DNA from: Comamonas kerstersii
Lineage (GTDB): Bacteria; Pseudomonadota; Gammaproteobacteria; Burkholderiales; Burkholderiaceae_C
DNA: 64,000 nt
NCBI RefSeq assembly: GCF_008801935.1
Contig: NZ_VZOT01000005.1
Location: 248,001 to 312,000 of the forward strand
Reading direction: 5' to 3'
A model generated the notes under the pieces. It worked only from the letters and a program-made list of their open reading frames with translations. It was not told where the DNA came from and did no database searches. Each line of letters begins with the position of its first letter. Positions within the stretch are counted from its first letter, which is position 1. Shown here piece by piece: positions 54,140-62,730 of the stretch. The translations under genes were made by a program, and so were the position numbers.

Positions 54140-54228
54140 AAGTGAGCAGCTAGCGCTTGTATTTGCTTGATTTCAAATATAAATATCTTTGAAGTGTTTC
54201 ATTTTCAAGCGCTGGCAGCTATTTTTAT
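54140..54228. repeat. AGCGCT-type interspersed dyad repeat, copy 7
   Basis: GAGCAGCTAGCGCTTG and CAAGCGCTGGCAGCT arms with an AT-rich centre. It lies between the convergent DUF4124 and 79-residue genes. Confidence 0.8.
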
Positions 54229-54464
54229 GAGAGTGCCTGCCACACCGTAGCACCGCCCGTGCCCGATACCTGCGGTGCAATGCCCAGCAGGGCTGCATGG
54301 CGGCGCAGCAGTGCTTCAAAGTGCTGGGTGTCAGCGGCGCTGAGTTGTTGCTCGTCACCCTGATAGTCGCGTGCCACTTGCACGGTGGTGAAAGAGTGGC
54401 TGCCAAACTTTTGCACGGCATTGCGCAACTTGTCGAGATTGATGGGGGCAGAAGTAGCAGTCAT
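54225..54464 (-). CDS. Small hypothetical protein, 79 residues
   Basis: A short protein without signal or helices in membrane. The N-terminal half (INLDKLRNAVQKFGSHSFTTVQVARDY) and the C-terminal half (FEALLRRHAALLGIAPQVSGTGGATVWQAL) look globular. Start ATG 54464 is preceded by AGGAG at seven bases, which supports translation. I do not recognise the family. It lies beside the OPT transporter remnant, in the opposite orientation. Confidence 0.65.
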   Translation of the reverse strand: MTATSAPINLDKLRNAVQKFGSHSFTTVQVARDYQGDEQQLSAADTQHFEALLRRHAALLGIAPQVSGTGGATVWQALS

Positions 54465-54656
54465 GGCAAGGCTCCTGAAAATCATCAGATGGCGGTCACA
54501 GCGCTGAATGTGGCATGGATGGCCGCATCAGCACAAGAGGTGCTGGCTGCACGTGTGGCTGCCATGTCGGGCCACACGCGGATGCGGTCTGGGCTGACAT
54601 GGCCTGCTGATCATGCACCTTGCATTGTGTGACAACACTGACAGGCCTCGCGCACC

Positions 54657-55273
54657 ACTGGCTGCGTGGTCGGTGCCGTGGTGATTCCTCCTGTGCTGGA
54701 GCTGCTCTACAACGCCTACGGCTTTGCTGGTGCACTGCCCCGTGAAGGCATGGACGCATCGCAGGCGTTGGCTGCACCGCAGGCCACCCAGATGACACAG
54801 ATTGCCAACGGCATCTTCAAGAGCAATCTGGACTGGAACATGCTGGGTCTGGGCGTCGCCGTCGGCGTGGCCGCCATCGTGGCCGATGTGCTGCTGCGCA
54901 AGCGCGGCACGGGTGCTCTGCCTCCACTGGCCGTGGGTCTGGGCATCTACCTGCCCCCACCATTGGCATGACGCTGGTGCTGGTGCTGGGTGCTCTGCTG
55001 GGCTGGCTGATTCAGCGTGCCATCCGCCGCTATGGCGAGCGCAATGGCAAGGACTGGGTGGCTGCGGCACAAGAGCGTGGCCTGCTGCTGGCTTCGGGCA
55101 TGATCGTGGGTGAAAGCCTGATGGGTCTGGCACTGGCGGCCGTGATTGGCTTTAGCGGCAGCGGTGCGCCACTGGCGCTGGTAGGCCATGGCTTTGCGCC
55201 TGCCATGTGGCTGGGCCTGGTGGCATTTGCAGCCCTCTTTGCCTTCTTCTACAAGCGCGTATTGCGTTCCTGA
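54657..55273 (+). pseudogene. OPT-family oligopeptide transporter remnant
   Basis: Only the C-terminal part of an OPT transporter is left. The first frame reads VGAVVIPPVLELLYNAYGF and QMTQIANGIF, then DWNMLGLGVAVGVAAIVAD and ends GIYLPP. The second frame, one base off, continues with TIGMTLVLVLGALLGWLIQRAI and GESLMGLALAAVIGF. The shift lies at a C5 run (54954-54958); one more C would restore the frame. There is no start region: the 5' half of the gene is gone. The lost 5' end and the shift make function very unlikely. Confidence 0.88.
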
Positions 55274-55316
55274 ACCTTGCATACACACGGCGTTGGATAA
55301 CGCCGTGCAGATGCGA

Positions 55317-55344
55317 GGGCTGCACCATGGTGCAGCCCTTTTTT
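55317..55344 (+). terminator. Terminator after the OPT remnant
   Basis: GGGCTGCACC-AT-GGTGCAGCCC hairpin followed by six T. Confidence 0.9.
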
Positions 55345-55882
55345 ATGCGTGCGCCTGCTGCACAGCGCGCTGCACTGGCAGCGTGGCTTCGTAGTGCAGC
55401 ACGTCCAGCCACTGGCGGTGCAGCTGCGGCTGGGTGGTGGCATGGCCGTGGGGGTGAAAACCGTTTTTCAGCAGCACCTGCACCGCCGCCTTGTTCTGTG
55501 GCCGCACGGGCGCTGTCAGCCTTTGCAGGTGGTGCACATGAAAAGCTTTTTGCATGACTGCTGCCACGGCATCGGTTGCCAGGCCCTGACCGCCGTACTC
55601 AGGGGCAATGCGGTAGCTCAGCGTGGCCTGTGCAACATGGCTGCGCTGCACCTGCGTCAGGCTGATGCGGCCTGCCAGCACGCCGTTGCACCAGATCAGG
55701 TAGTGCCATGCCAGCCCGGCGGATTGCTGCTGCAAGGCTGCCTGCAGGGTGCGGGCAAAACCTTCGGGGGTGTAGAAGGGCTCCGGGCGCGGATCCATCC
55801 AGCGTTCAAACGCATCGCGGTGCTGTGTTTCAAAGGCCAGCAAAGTGGCGGCATCCGCAGCTTGCAGCAATGTCAGCTCCAT
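55343..55882 (-). CDS. GNAT-family N-acetyltransferase, RimJ-like
   Basis: A 179-residue acetyltransferase of the RimJ/RimL branch. RISLTQVQRSHVAQATLSYRIAPEYGGQGLATDAVAAVMQKAF near 70-112 is the acetyl-CoA-binding core (Q/RxxGxG/A), and VRPQNKAAVQVLLKNGFHPHG near 127 is the conserved C-terminal piece. The acceptor is unknown: ribosomal proteins, amines or antibiotics are all acetylated by relatives. Start ATG 55882 is preceded by AAGGG. Confidence 0.9.
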   Translation of the reverse strand: MELTLLQAADAATLLAFETQHRDAFERWMDPRPEPFYTPEGFARTLQAALQQQSAGLAWHYLIWCNGVLAGRISLTQVQRSHVAQATLSYRIAPEYGGQGLATDAVAAVMQKAFHVHHLQRLTAPVRPQNKAAVQVLLKNGFHPHGHATTQPQLHRQWLDVLHYEATLPVQRAVQQAHA

Positions 55883-56138
55883 GGCGGCCCTTTCTTCCAG
55901 ACAACGGACAAAGCGCCATTGTGGCAGCCTGCGCGCCTGCCCGGCGTAGGGAAGATGGCCGATGTGCAGCGGGAGGCCTCTGGCACATGACTGGCCTGGC
56001 AACTGGGTGCAGCGGCAGCGTGCAGCACCTGTCTGAAGAGGATGGCTATCTGGCGTTGATTCTTGCCATACTGTGATTTCTAGCTATGATTTTTGAATTA
56101 ATCCAGCAGCCCAGACTGCATCATCCATAAGGTGTTTC

Positions 56139-57059
56139 ATGGCAGAAATCCAGCTGTCTCCGGCATCCATGCCTTCTCTGTCTTCTTCACTGCCGGAGGT
56201 CGCGGCGCGCTGCATTGCCGTGGGGCCGGCGGCCTGCCGTGCCATGGGCACATGGCACTCCGAGATGCAGGTGGCGCAGTGCTTTGTCAGCACAGAACCC
56301 GGTCAGCCCACCGAGCAGGGCCAGAGCTGGGTGACGCTGGATGCCGTGGAAGACAGCGCAGCTGCGCTGCAGGACAGTGCGGATGCCGTGGCTGACAAGG
56401 TGCTGGCCTGGCTGCGCACCAGCCTCAGCGAATGCACAGGGCTGGTGGTGGATACCTCCACGCGTGCTGCGCGCATTACCAGTCTGACGCTGGCCCGCCG
56501 CCTGCAGGCCGCAGGCATAGACGTGCTGGCCGTGGTGCTTTCTGCACGGCTGCACCAGGGGGCAGAAGTCATTCAGCAGTCCCGGCATGCCCATGCCCAG
56601 CTGCATGAACTGTGCAATGCCAGCATGCTCATTGATGGCGCACGCTTTGCCCCGCTGGATGACCCCGCGCCCTATGTGCAGCATGTGTGTGACACCTTGC
56701 TGCAGGCCGTCAACGAATACGGCCACATCAATGTGGATGTGCAGGACATTTTTAGCGCGCTCTGTGGCCGCAACTCCCACATGGCCCACGCCGTCGTGCA
56801 GCGCGGCCCACGGCTGGCGCAGGACCTGCTGGAGCAGCTCACCCAGGGCCGCCTGATGACCGTGGCCGAACTGCGCTGCGCACGTGCCGCACTGGTGCTG
56901 GTGGATGCTGCACATGGCCAGCTCAAGCTCAGCGACGCGCGGGAAATCATGCAGACCATCAGCAGCATGATGCTGCCCGATGTGCACTTTATCTATGGCA
57001 GCGGTTACTCCCAGCGCCTGGAAGCGGAGCTGGGCATCACCTTGCTGATTTCGTATTGA
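56139..57059 (+). CDS. Divergent FtsZ/tubulin-fold protein lacking the GTP-binding loop
   Basis: A 306-residue protein whose second half lines up by eye with FtsZ. SLTLARRLQAAGIDVLAVVLSARL resembles APVVAEVAKDLGILTVAVVTKPF. The T7 synergy loop is kept as NVDVQD (198-203, compare NVDFADVR). ELRCARAALVLVDAAHGQLKLSDAREIMQTIS matches DLSGARGVLVNITAGFDLRLDEFETVGNTIR. The GGGTGTG nucleotide loop is replaced by DTSTRAARIT (105-114), and the N-terminal glycine loop is only VGPAACRAMG. It probably does not hydrolyse GTP. Start ATG 56139 follows AAGGTG. The gene is alone between GNAT and pdxY. The family assignment is my reading of the sequence and needs a profile search. Confidence 0.6.
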   Translation: MAEIQLSPASMPSLSSSLPEVAARCIAVGPAACRAMGTWHSEMQVAQCFVSTEPGQPTEQGQSWVTLDAVEDSAAALQDSADAVADKVLAWLRTSLSECTGLVVDTSTRAARITSLTLARRLQAAGIDVLAVVLSARLHQGAEVIQQSRHAHAQLHELCNASMLIDGARFAPLDDPAPYVQHVCDTLLQAVNEYGHINVDVQDIFSALCGRNSHMAHAVVQRGPRLAQDLLEQLTQGRLMTVAELRCARAALVLVDAAHGQLKLSDAREIMQTISSMMLPDVHFIYGSGYSQRLEAELGITLLISY

Positions 57060-57065
57060 GACGCT

Positions 57066-57122
57066 GCCATAAAAAATAGCTTCCAGCACTTTGTGTACAA
57101 GCGCTGGAAGCTATTGTTTTTA
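57066..57122. repeat. AGCGCT-type interspersed dyad repeat, copy 8
   Basis: AATAGCTTCCAGCACTT and AAGCGCTGGAAGCTATT arms around a short loop, followed by TTTTTAT. It lies between two convergent genes, and could end both. Confidence 0.8.
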
Positions 57123-57139
57123 TATGCGCAGAAGCTGAA

Positions 57140-58003
57140 TCAGCGCACCTGCTGTGCAGCAAATTGCACCTTGGGGTTCACATAGCTCTCCTGGGCCTGC
57201 ACCAGCTGCAGCTCGCGCTGGCCGCTTTCGTGGGTGCGGGTCAGCAGCTCAAACATGCTGGCCTTGGTGCGCTCCAGCGCCAGCTTGGCAGAGCCCATTG
57301 CGCCAAAGTGCTGGCTGTAGTGTGCGGTAAACAGCGCGGCGGTCACATCGCCGGAACCATTGGCCTTGAAGGGCAGGTGCGGGGTTGTGACCAGCCATGC
57401 GCCATTGGCGTCTGCTGCCAGCATCTCAATGGTGCCGGGCGCTGCATCGGAGCGGAACACACTGGTCACCAGTACGGCGCGGGGGCCCATGGCCATGACG
57501 GCGTCCACGGCCTTGAGTGTTTCTTCCAGCGTCTGCACTTGCATGCCTGCCAGATAGCCCAGCTCGAACTGGTTGGGTGTCACCAGATCGGCCTTGGGCA
57601 CCACGCGCTCGCGCAGCAGTTCGGGGATTGCAGGGTTCACAAAGCAGCCCGACTTGGCATTGCCCATCACCGGGTCGCAGGTGTAGGTGGCGTTGGGGTT
57701 GGCGGCCTTCACGCGTGCGACGGCATCCAGAATGGCGTCGGCAATGTCGGTGCCGCCCTGGTAGCCGCTGAGCACCACATCCACCTGCGCCAGTGCGCCG
57801 CGCTGCTCCATGGCGCTGATGATGGCTGTCACCTCGCTGGCAGGAATGGGTGAGCCCCCCCACTGACCATAGCCCGTGTGGTTGGAGAAGTTCACGGTGT
57901 ACACCGGCCACACCTCATGCCCGAGGCGCTGCAGCGGGAACACGGCTGCCGAATTGCCAACGTGGCCGTAGGAAACATGGGACTGGATGGAAAGAATGTT
58001 CAT
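57140..58003 (-). CDS. pdxY: Pyridoxal kinase
   Basis: A 287-residue ribokinase-like enzyme that phosphorylates pyridoxal in B6 salvage. [28 protein letters not shown] at the N-terminus is the PdxY signature. [10 protein letters not shown] near 105 and [17 protein letters not shown] near 220 (catalytic Asp in the GD pair) are present. Length fits the family. It is divergent from the preceding gap and alone. Confidence 0.95.
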   Translation of the reverse strand: MNILSIQSHVSYGHVGNSAAVFPLQRLGHEVWPVYTVNFSNHTGYGQWGGSPIPASEVTAIISAMEQRGALAQVDVVLSGYQGGTDIADAILDAVARVKAANPNATYTCDPVMGNAKSGCFVNPAIPELLRERVVPKADLVTPNQFELGYLAGMQVQTLEETLKAVDAVMAMGPRAVLVTSVFRSDAAPGTIEMLAADANGAWLVTTPHLPFKANGSGDVTAALFTAHYSQHFGAMGSAKLALERTKASMFELLTRTHESGQRELQLVQAQESYVNPKVQFAAQQVR

Positions 58004-58454
58004 GGCTCAGGGAAGAAGGTCGCCCGGCACATGGCCGGGCTGTTCAATGCAATGGGAGAGCATGGTAGCGCTGCGATTCGTGCAACGCATGGCCGGACTG
58101 AAAAGCGACGGGCGGTAGTGAGACAAAACAAGGCATCCGGCCTTCCCCCAAAGCAAAAGCGTAAAGCAAAAGGCCGTGCAAGAGCTCGGCCTGTGAGCAG
58201 CAGTCGCAGAGGTGCTCAGCTTGCCTGCATCTGCTTTCTGTCCTGATACACCATGTACAGCAGCCACAGCCAGGCGCAGACATATCTGATTTATGAATAG
58301 GACGTGTCTGGCCGCTCTCGGCCAGCAGCCGCGTCTGAAAAGTCCTTTTCATGCCATGGTGCGCTCACCAGCGTGCCTGCAGATGCAGCGCAGCACTTTG
58401 CCTGTGCAGTCGCTGTGTGCAGGCGCAAGGGCTGGGATCGCGTTGAAAAGATGT
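58004..58454. other. Intergenic region, no gene supported
   Basis: About 450 bases between pdxY and the AbiC-like gene. It has two inverted repeats, GGCCTT/AAGGCC (58140-58180) and CTGGCCG-CTCT-CGGCCAG (58308-58325). The open frames lack features of real proteins. The pdxY promoter should lie at its left end. Confidence 0.5.
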
Positions 58455-59345
58455 TTACAGCGGCACAGGCGGCTTGAGCTGCGCAAAGTAATGCGCATAC
58501 CCGGCCAGAAACTTCTGCCGGTGCACGGCACGCAGGTCCAGCTCCTCGAGCAGTTCGTACTTTTCAATCAGCTGCCGGAAGGCGTAGTACGGGCTTTGCG
58601 TCTGGTGCGTGGCCGCGTACATGGCCACCACCTCAAACGCATCCTGGTTCATGATGGCCTTGAGGATGTTGGCGTAGAACATGCGGTCGCTGTGGCCATC
58701 CTGCGCAGCGTCCTCCTTGTGCAGGCCCGCCTTGGGAAACTTCTGGTCGATGAACTTCAGCATCTCAAACAGCACGGAGATGAAGTGGTCAATCTCGCTG
58801 TGGTCGGCCATCAGCAGCTTGCGCGCATCTTCCAGACTGGGTTGGGCGTGGGCCTGCTCCATCAGTGCCTGCAAAGGGGTGGAAGCTGCCGTCCCGTGCT
58901 GGGCAAGCAGCGGCGCGTTGATTTTTTCAAACGTGGAGTTGAACAGCTTGAGCAGCGAAAAGAACGTGTTCTCAAACGCGTCGAGCCGCTGCGCCGCAAT
59001 CTGCTCGGTGAACAGGCGCACATTGGCCTCGGCCGCCAGGGTGGACTTTTTCAGCTCCTCCATGGTGGCCGCCAGCTCACGGCGCTGCAGCCGCAAGGTG
59101 AACAGCAGGGCAATGAAGGAGAAAAAACTCAGAATCGGGTTGAGCACACCGCCGAGAAAGTCGCCCGACAGACCCAGCGCCTCGGCACGGCTCATGCCCT
59201 CGCCGTTGTTGGCGGTCTCCAGCCAGGTCTGGTAGTTGGACTCAAAATCCCAGTAGGTCTTGAGGTAGAACCAGACCGTACACGCCAGCAGAAAAACGGC
59301 CATCAGTTCCAGCAGGTGAATTTCTTTCCAAGCGTTCAAGCGCAT
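58455..59345 (-). CDS. Putative AbiC-like phage abortive infection membrane protein
   Basis: A 296-residue protein resembling the putAbiC family of putative phage abortive infection proteins. Two N-terminal helices (LLELMAVFLLACTVWFYL and FLGGVLNPILSFFSFIALLFTLRL) anchor it. SGDFLGGVLNPILSF and the LQRRELAATMEELKKS helix are the family hallmark. ENTFFSLLKLFNSTFEKI, FYANILKAIMNQDAF and FRQLIEKYELLEEL follow in the cytoplasmic part. Related proteins are thought to kill or stop phage-infected cells. Start ATG 59345 follows GGGAGA. It is flanked by repeats in an accessory-like region. Confidence 0.72.
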   Translation of the reverse strand: MRLNAWKEIHLLELMAVFLLACTVWFYLKTYWDFESNYQTWLETANNGEGMSRAEALGLSGDFLGGVLNPILSFFSFIALLFTLRLQRRELAATMEELKKSTLAAEANVRLFTEQIAAQRLDAFENTFFSLLKLFNSTFEKINAPLLAQHGTAASTPLQALMEQAHAQPSLEDARKLLMADHSEIDHFISVLFEMLKFIDQKFPKAGLHKEDAAQDGHSDRMFYANILKAIMNQDAFEVVAMYAATHQTQSPYYAFRQLIEKYELLEELDLRAVHRQKFLAGYAHYFAQLKPPVPL

Positions 59346-59432
59346 GTGGTATCTCCCGAAGCTCCAGTTTGTAAGGCTTGCAGCATGGAATGGCTATAGG
59401 AGAACAGCGATGCTGCAGGTCTGGTGGGCCTG

Positions 59433-59468
59433 CTTTTTATCTATGCCCGCGAGCGCTGGCAGCTATGA
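59433..59468. repeat. AGCGCT-type interspersed dyad repeat, copy 9 (partial)
   Basis: Only the right arm is good: GAGCGCTGGCAGCTATGAG (59450-59468). The left arm has decayed. Confidence 0.5.
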
Positions 59469-59505
59469 GTTTTGTATTCTCTCTCTTTCCTGCTTTTTGT
59501 TTGAG

Positions 59506-59872
59506 CGGTGTGCTTGGTTTGAGGGAGGGAGTCGGGTCTCGGCCCGACAGCCGAGTTCCTTTTTGTGCGCGACAAAAAGGAACCTTCACGCTTGCGTGGG
59601 GCGAAACTCATATTGCGAAGCAATGTGGGTGGAGACCAAAAAGCGCGTCTGCGACGCTGTCCGGCGAAACTCACTGCGCTCCTTCGTCGCTCCGTTCAAA
59701 CAGCCGCCGGAAATTTGAATTTTTATATGGGGGCACGCCAGTCTTGCCGCTGGCGTGCGGGGTAGCACAAGCGCTGCGCCTTGAACTCCCTCTCCCGCTT
59801 GCGGGAGAGGGTGGGGGTGAGGGGACATGTATCTCCTTCCCCCGCTGGGGGAAGGCGGGGATGGGGGCCAAC
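59506..59872. repeat. Solitary copy of the ~341-bp hairpin-rich repeat unit
   Basis: It shares the blocks of the array at 61248-62540: CGGTGTGCTTGG, GTCGGGTCTCGGCCCGACAG, the GCCGCCGGAAATTTGAAT block, CGCCAGTC...CTGGCGTGCGG, and CTCCCTCTCCCGCTTGCGGG. The second fifth differs: its TTCCTTTTTGTGCGCGACAAAAAGGAA palindrome replaces the array version. It lies between the AbiC-like and YdjM-like genes. Confidence 0.85.
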
Positions 59873-59933
59873 CTGGTTGGAAAATGGCCGCAAAGGCGCT
59901 GTGCTACAGCCGCTGGTTTTCTGAATGAAATAT

Positions 59934-59978
59934 GCCTCTAGCGCTTATGCAGCAAGCGCTGGTAGCTATGGATTTTGT
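59934..59978. repeat. AGCGCT-type interspersed dyad repeat, copy 10
   Basis: CTAGCGCTTATGC and GCAAGCGCTGGTAGCTATGG, immediately followed by TTTTG. A fragment of CCCTCTGGCGGGAGAGGG palindrome lies 20 bases on. Confidence 0.7.
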
Positions 59979-60062
59979 TGTTTCTCCCTCTCCCTCTGGC
60001 GGGAGAGGGCAGGGTGAGGGTGGCAGGTGCTGCTTGGCGCTGAGGCGCAGGCACTGGCCGCC

Positions 60063-61100
60063 TCACTCACCGCCCGCAGGTGCAGGTTTGCCTTTCAGGC
60101 GCTGCCACAGGCTTTGCCCTTCAAAGTCTGCGCGCAGCGTAGCTTTGAGGCGGCGCACCTGCGCCACCTTGCCTGCATCCAGCTCCTCGGGCGTGCCCAG
60201 GTCAAACACAAAGCTGTAATGCGGCTCCTGCCCCATGCGCAGATCGGTGAGCAGCACGCGGCCGTCCACCACCTCCATGCGCACCGGGCCTTGCGTAAAG
60301 CGCAGCATGCGCTGTACATGGGGCACATCGGCCCAGCGCTCCAGGTATGCCTGCCCGCGCTCGGTGGCCGTTAAGGGGATGTGCGGGTCTTGATCGAGCA
60401 GGCTGTAGAAACCTTCATGGCTGTGCGTGGGCGTAACCGCCAGCACCCGCCACAGCACGGTGTTAAAGGGCGATGCATACACCCACAGCTGCGCGTTGTG
60501 GATGTCCTGTGCCTCCAGCGACTTGTGCGCCACCGTGCGCACATGCTGCTGCGCAGCCACGCTCCACAGCAGATACACACAGCTCAAGACCAGTGCCCAG
60601 GCATTGGGCGCTCCCCAAGCCTTGCCCTTGCGTGCCCGCAGGCCAGACCACACCAGCCCCACGATCAGCGGCACGGTGTAGAGCGGGTCAATGATGAACA
60701 TGCTGCCCACGGCATAGGCATGGTCGGTAAACGGCTGGAAGAACTGCGTGCCGTAGCTGGTCATGGCGTCAATGCCCACGTGGGTGATCAGCACCAGCAG
60801 CCACGCCAGCGTCCACCGCCCCGCATGCCCGGGTGTGCCCGGCGGAGCCTTGCGTTGCAGCCACCAGTTGGTGAGCCAGCCCAACAGCGGGGAGAGCAGG
60901 GCTAGAAAGAACAGCGAATGCGACTCCGCCCGGTGGCGCACCATGTTGAGCAAGTCGTCGCCATGGTCGATCACCACGTCCAGATCAGGCAGCGTGCCTG
61001 CAATGGCGCCGATCAGGGCTGCTTTGCCAAAGGAGGTACGGCGGCCCATGACGGCCACGGTCACGCTGGCGCCGAGCACGGCTTGGGTGAGGGAGTCCAT
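60063..61100 (-). CDS. YdjM/LexA-binding-type inner membrane metal-dependent hydrolase
   Basis: A 345-residue membrane protein of the YdjM (DUF457) family. The N-terminal MDSLTQAVLGASVTVAVMGRR is typical, followed by GTLPDLDVVIDHGDD and HRAESHSLFFLALL, which carry Asp and His residues for metal binding. HVGIDAMTSYGTQFFQPF near 107 is a second family block. It has about five hydrophobic segments and a soluble C-terminal domain of about 150 residues. The function is unproven; E. coli YdjM is SOS-induced. It lies between two repeat blocks. Confidence 0.88.
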   Translation of the reverse strand: MDSLTQAVLGASVTVAVMGRRTSFGKAALIGAIAGTLPDLDVVIDHGDDLLNMVRHRAESHSLFFLALLSPLLGWLTNWWLQRKAPPGTPGHAGRWTLAWLLVLITHVGIDAMTSYGTQFFQPFTDHAYAVGSMFIIDPLYTVPLIVGLVWSGLRARKGKAWGAPNAWALVLSCVYLLWSVAAQQHVRTVAHKSLEAQDIHNAQLWVYASPFNTVLWRVLAVTPTHSHEGFYSLLDQDPHIPLTATERGQAYLERWADVPHVQRMLRFTQGPVRMEVVDGRVLLTDLRMGQEPHYSFVFDLGTPEELDAGKVAQVRRLKATLRADFEGQSLWQRLKGKPAPAGGE

Positions 61101-61247
61101 GTGTTGTGAGATGGTGGAGTGAAAAGGGTTTTGCGGGAGGCGGTGTGTTTGAGGCGAATTTGGCCGGTTGCGCCCGTCAATTCTGCGTTAGTTGCTCTGC
61201 TGTTTGAAAAGTTCTTTTCTTTGCTGTGGCTTGGTGTGCTGGTTTGG

Positions 61248-62540
61248 CGGTGTGCTTGGTTTGAGGGAGGGAGTCGGGTCTCGGCCCGACAGCCGACCCC
61301 ATTTCTTTTGCGTCGCTAAAAGAAATGGGGGAAAGAAAAGGCGAGCCTGCAGGCGGCTTGTCCGGCGAAACTCACTGCGCTCCTGCGTCGCTCCGTTCAG
61401 ACAGCCGCCGGAAATTTGAATTTTTATATGGAGGCACGCCAGTCCTGCGGCTGGCGTGCGGGGTAGCACAAGCGCTGCGCCTTGAACTCCCTCTCCCGCT
61501 TGCGGGAGAGGGTGAGGGTGAGGGGGCATGCGTCTCCTTCCCCTGCTGGGGGAAGGAGGGGATGGGGGCCTTTGCTTCTTGTTGGTGCGGTGTGCTTGGT
61601 TTGAGGGAGGGAGTCGGGTCTCGACCCGACAGCCGACTCCATTTCTTTTGCCTCGCCAAAAGAAATGGGGGAAAGAAAAGGCGAGCCTGCAGGCGGCCTG
61701 TCCTGCGAAACTCACTGCGCTCCTTCGTCGCTCCGTTCAAACAGCCGCCGGAAATTTGAATTTTTATATGGAAGCACGCCAGTCCTGCGGCTGGCGTGCG
61801 GGGTAGCACAAGCGCTGCGCCTTGAACTCCCTCTCCCGCTTGCGGGAGAGGGTGGGGGTGAGGGGGCATATATCTCCTTCCCCCACTGGGGGAAGGCGGG
61901 GATGGGGGCCAGCCTGCTCCTTGTTGAAGCGGTGTGCTTGCTTTCAGGGAGGGGGTCGGGTCTCGGCCCGACAGCCGACCCCATTTCTTTTGCGTCGCCA
62001 AAAGAAATGGGGGAAAGAAAAGGCGAGCCTGCAGGCGGCCTGTCCGGCGAAACTCACTGCGCTCCTTCGTCGCTCCGTTCAAACAGCCGCCGGAAATTTG
62101 AATTTTATATGGAAGCACGCCAGTCCTGCGGCTGGCGTGCGGGGTAGCACAAGCGCTGCGCCTTGAACTCCCTCTCCCGCTTGCGGGAGAGGGTGGGGGT
62201 GAGGGGGCATATATCTCCTTCCCCCACTGGGGGAAGGCGGGGATGGGGGCCAGCCTGCTCCTTGTTGAAGCGGTGTGCTTGCTTTCAGGGAGGGAGTCGG
62301 GTCTCGGCCCGACAGCCGACCCCATTTCTTTTGCGTCGCCAAAAGAAATGGGGGAAAGAAAAGGCGAGCCTTGCAGGCGGCCTGTCCGGCGAAACTCACT
62401 TCGCTCCTTCGTCGCTCCGTTCAAACAGCCGCCGGAAATTTGAATTTTTATATGGAAGCACGCCAGTCTTGCAGCTGGCGTGCGGGGTAGCACAAGCGCT
62501 GCGCCTTGAACTCCCTCTCCCGCAAGCAGGGGAGGGAACC
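61248..62540. repeat. Tandem array of ~341-bp hairpin-rich units (four copies)
   Basis: Units start at 61248, 61588, 61930 and 62271, with spacings of 340, 342 and 341 bases; the fourth is cut short near 62540. Each unit holds at least five palindromes in fixed order: GTCGGGTC/GACCCGAC-type, CCATTTCTTTTG/AAAAGAAATGG, CGCCAGTCCTGCGGCTGGCG, CCCTCTCCCGCTTGCGGGAGAGGG-like, and CCTTCCCC/GGGGAAGG. No unit contains a plausible gene. Units are very alike, so copy number has probably changed recently. Confidence 0.93.
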
Positions 62541-62627
62541 GGCTCGCGCATCGAAAAGGACTTTTCACCCTCAGCAGCAGATATCAACGGCCATCAGCGA
62601 TACATACAAAAACAAGAACCAAATCAG

Positions 62628-62676
62628 CCACTAGCGCCCATCCAGCAAGCGCTACCAGCTATAAAAATAGAAAAGA
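62628..62676. repeat. AGCGCT-type interspersed dyad repeat, copy 11
   Basis: CACTAGCGCCC and AGCAAGCGCTACCAGCTA, followed by TAAAAATAG. It lies just past the tandem array. Confidence 0.65.
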
Positions 62677-62730
62677 ACTCTTCACGAGCAGGCCGCCCGT
62701 GCGCAGACAGCCCACTTATCCACTGCCCCC

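Noticed and set aside
58293-59399. A 368-codon plus-strand frame over the AbiC-like gene
   Set aside because: It runs antisense to a gene with two membrane helices and family motifs, and has a Leu/Gln/Val-rich composition without motifs.
61248-62540. CRISPR array
   Set aside because: Units are about 341 bases and nearly identical throughout, with no short repeats separated by unique spacers, and no cas genes are present.
61372-62568. A 398-codon minus-strand open frame through the tandem array
   Set aside because: It is open only because the repeated units lack stops in that frame. Its translation just repeats the unit, has no start signal and no domain.
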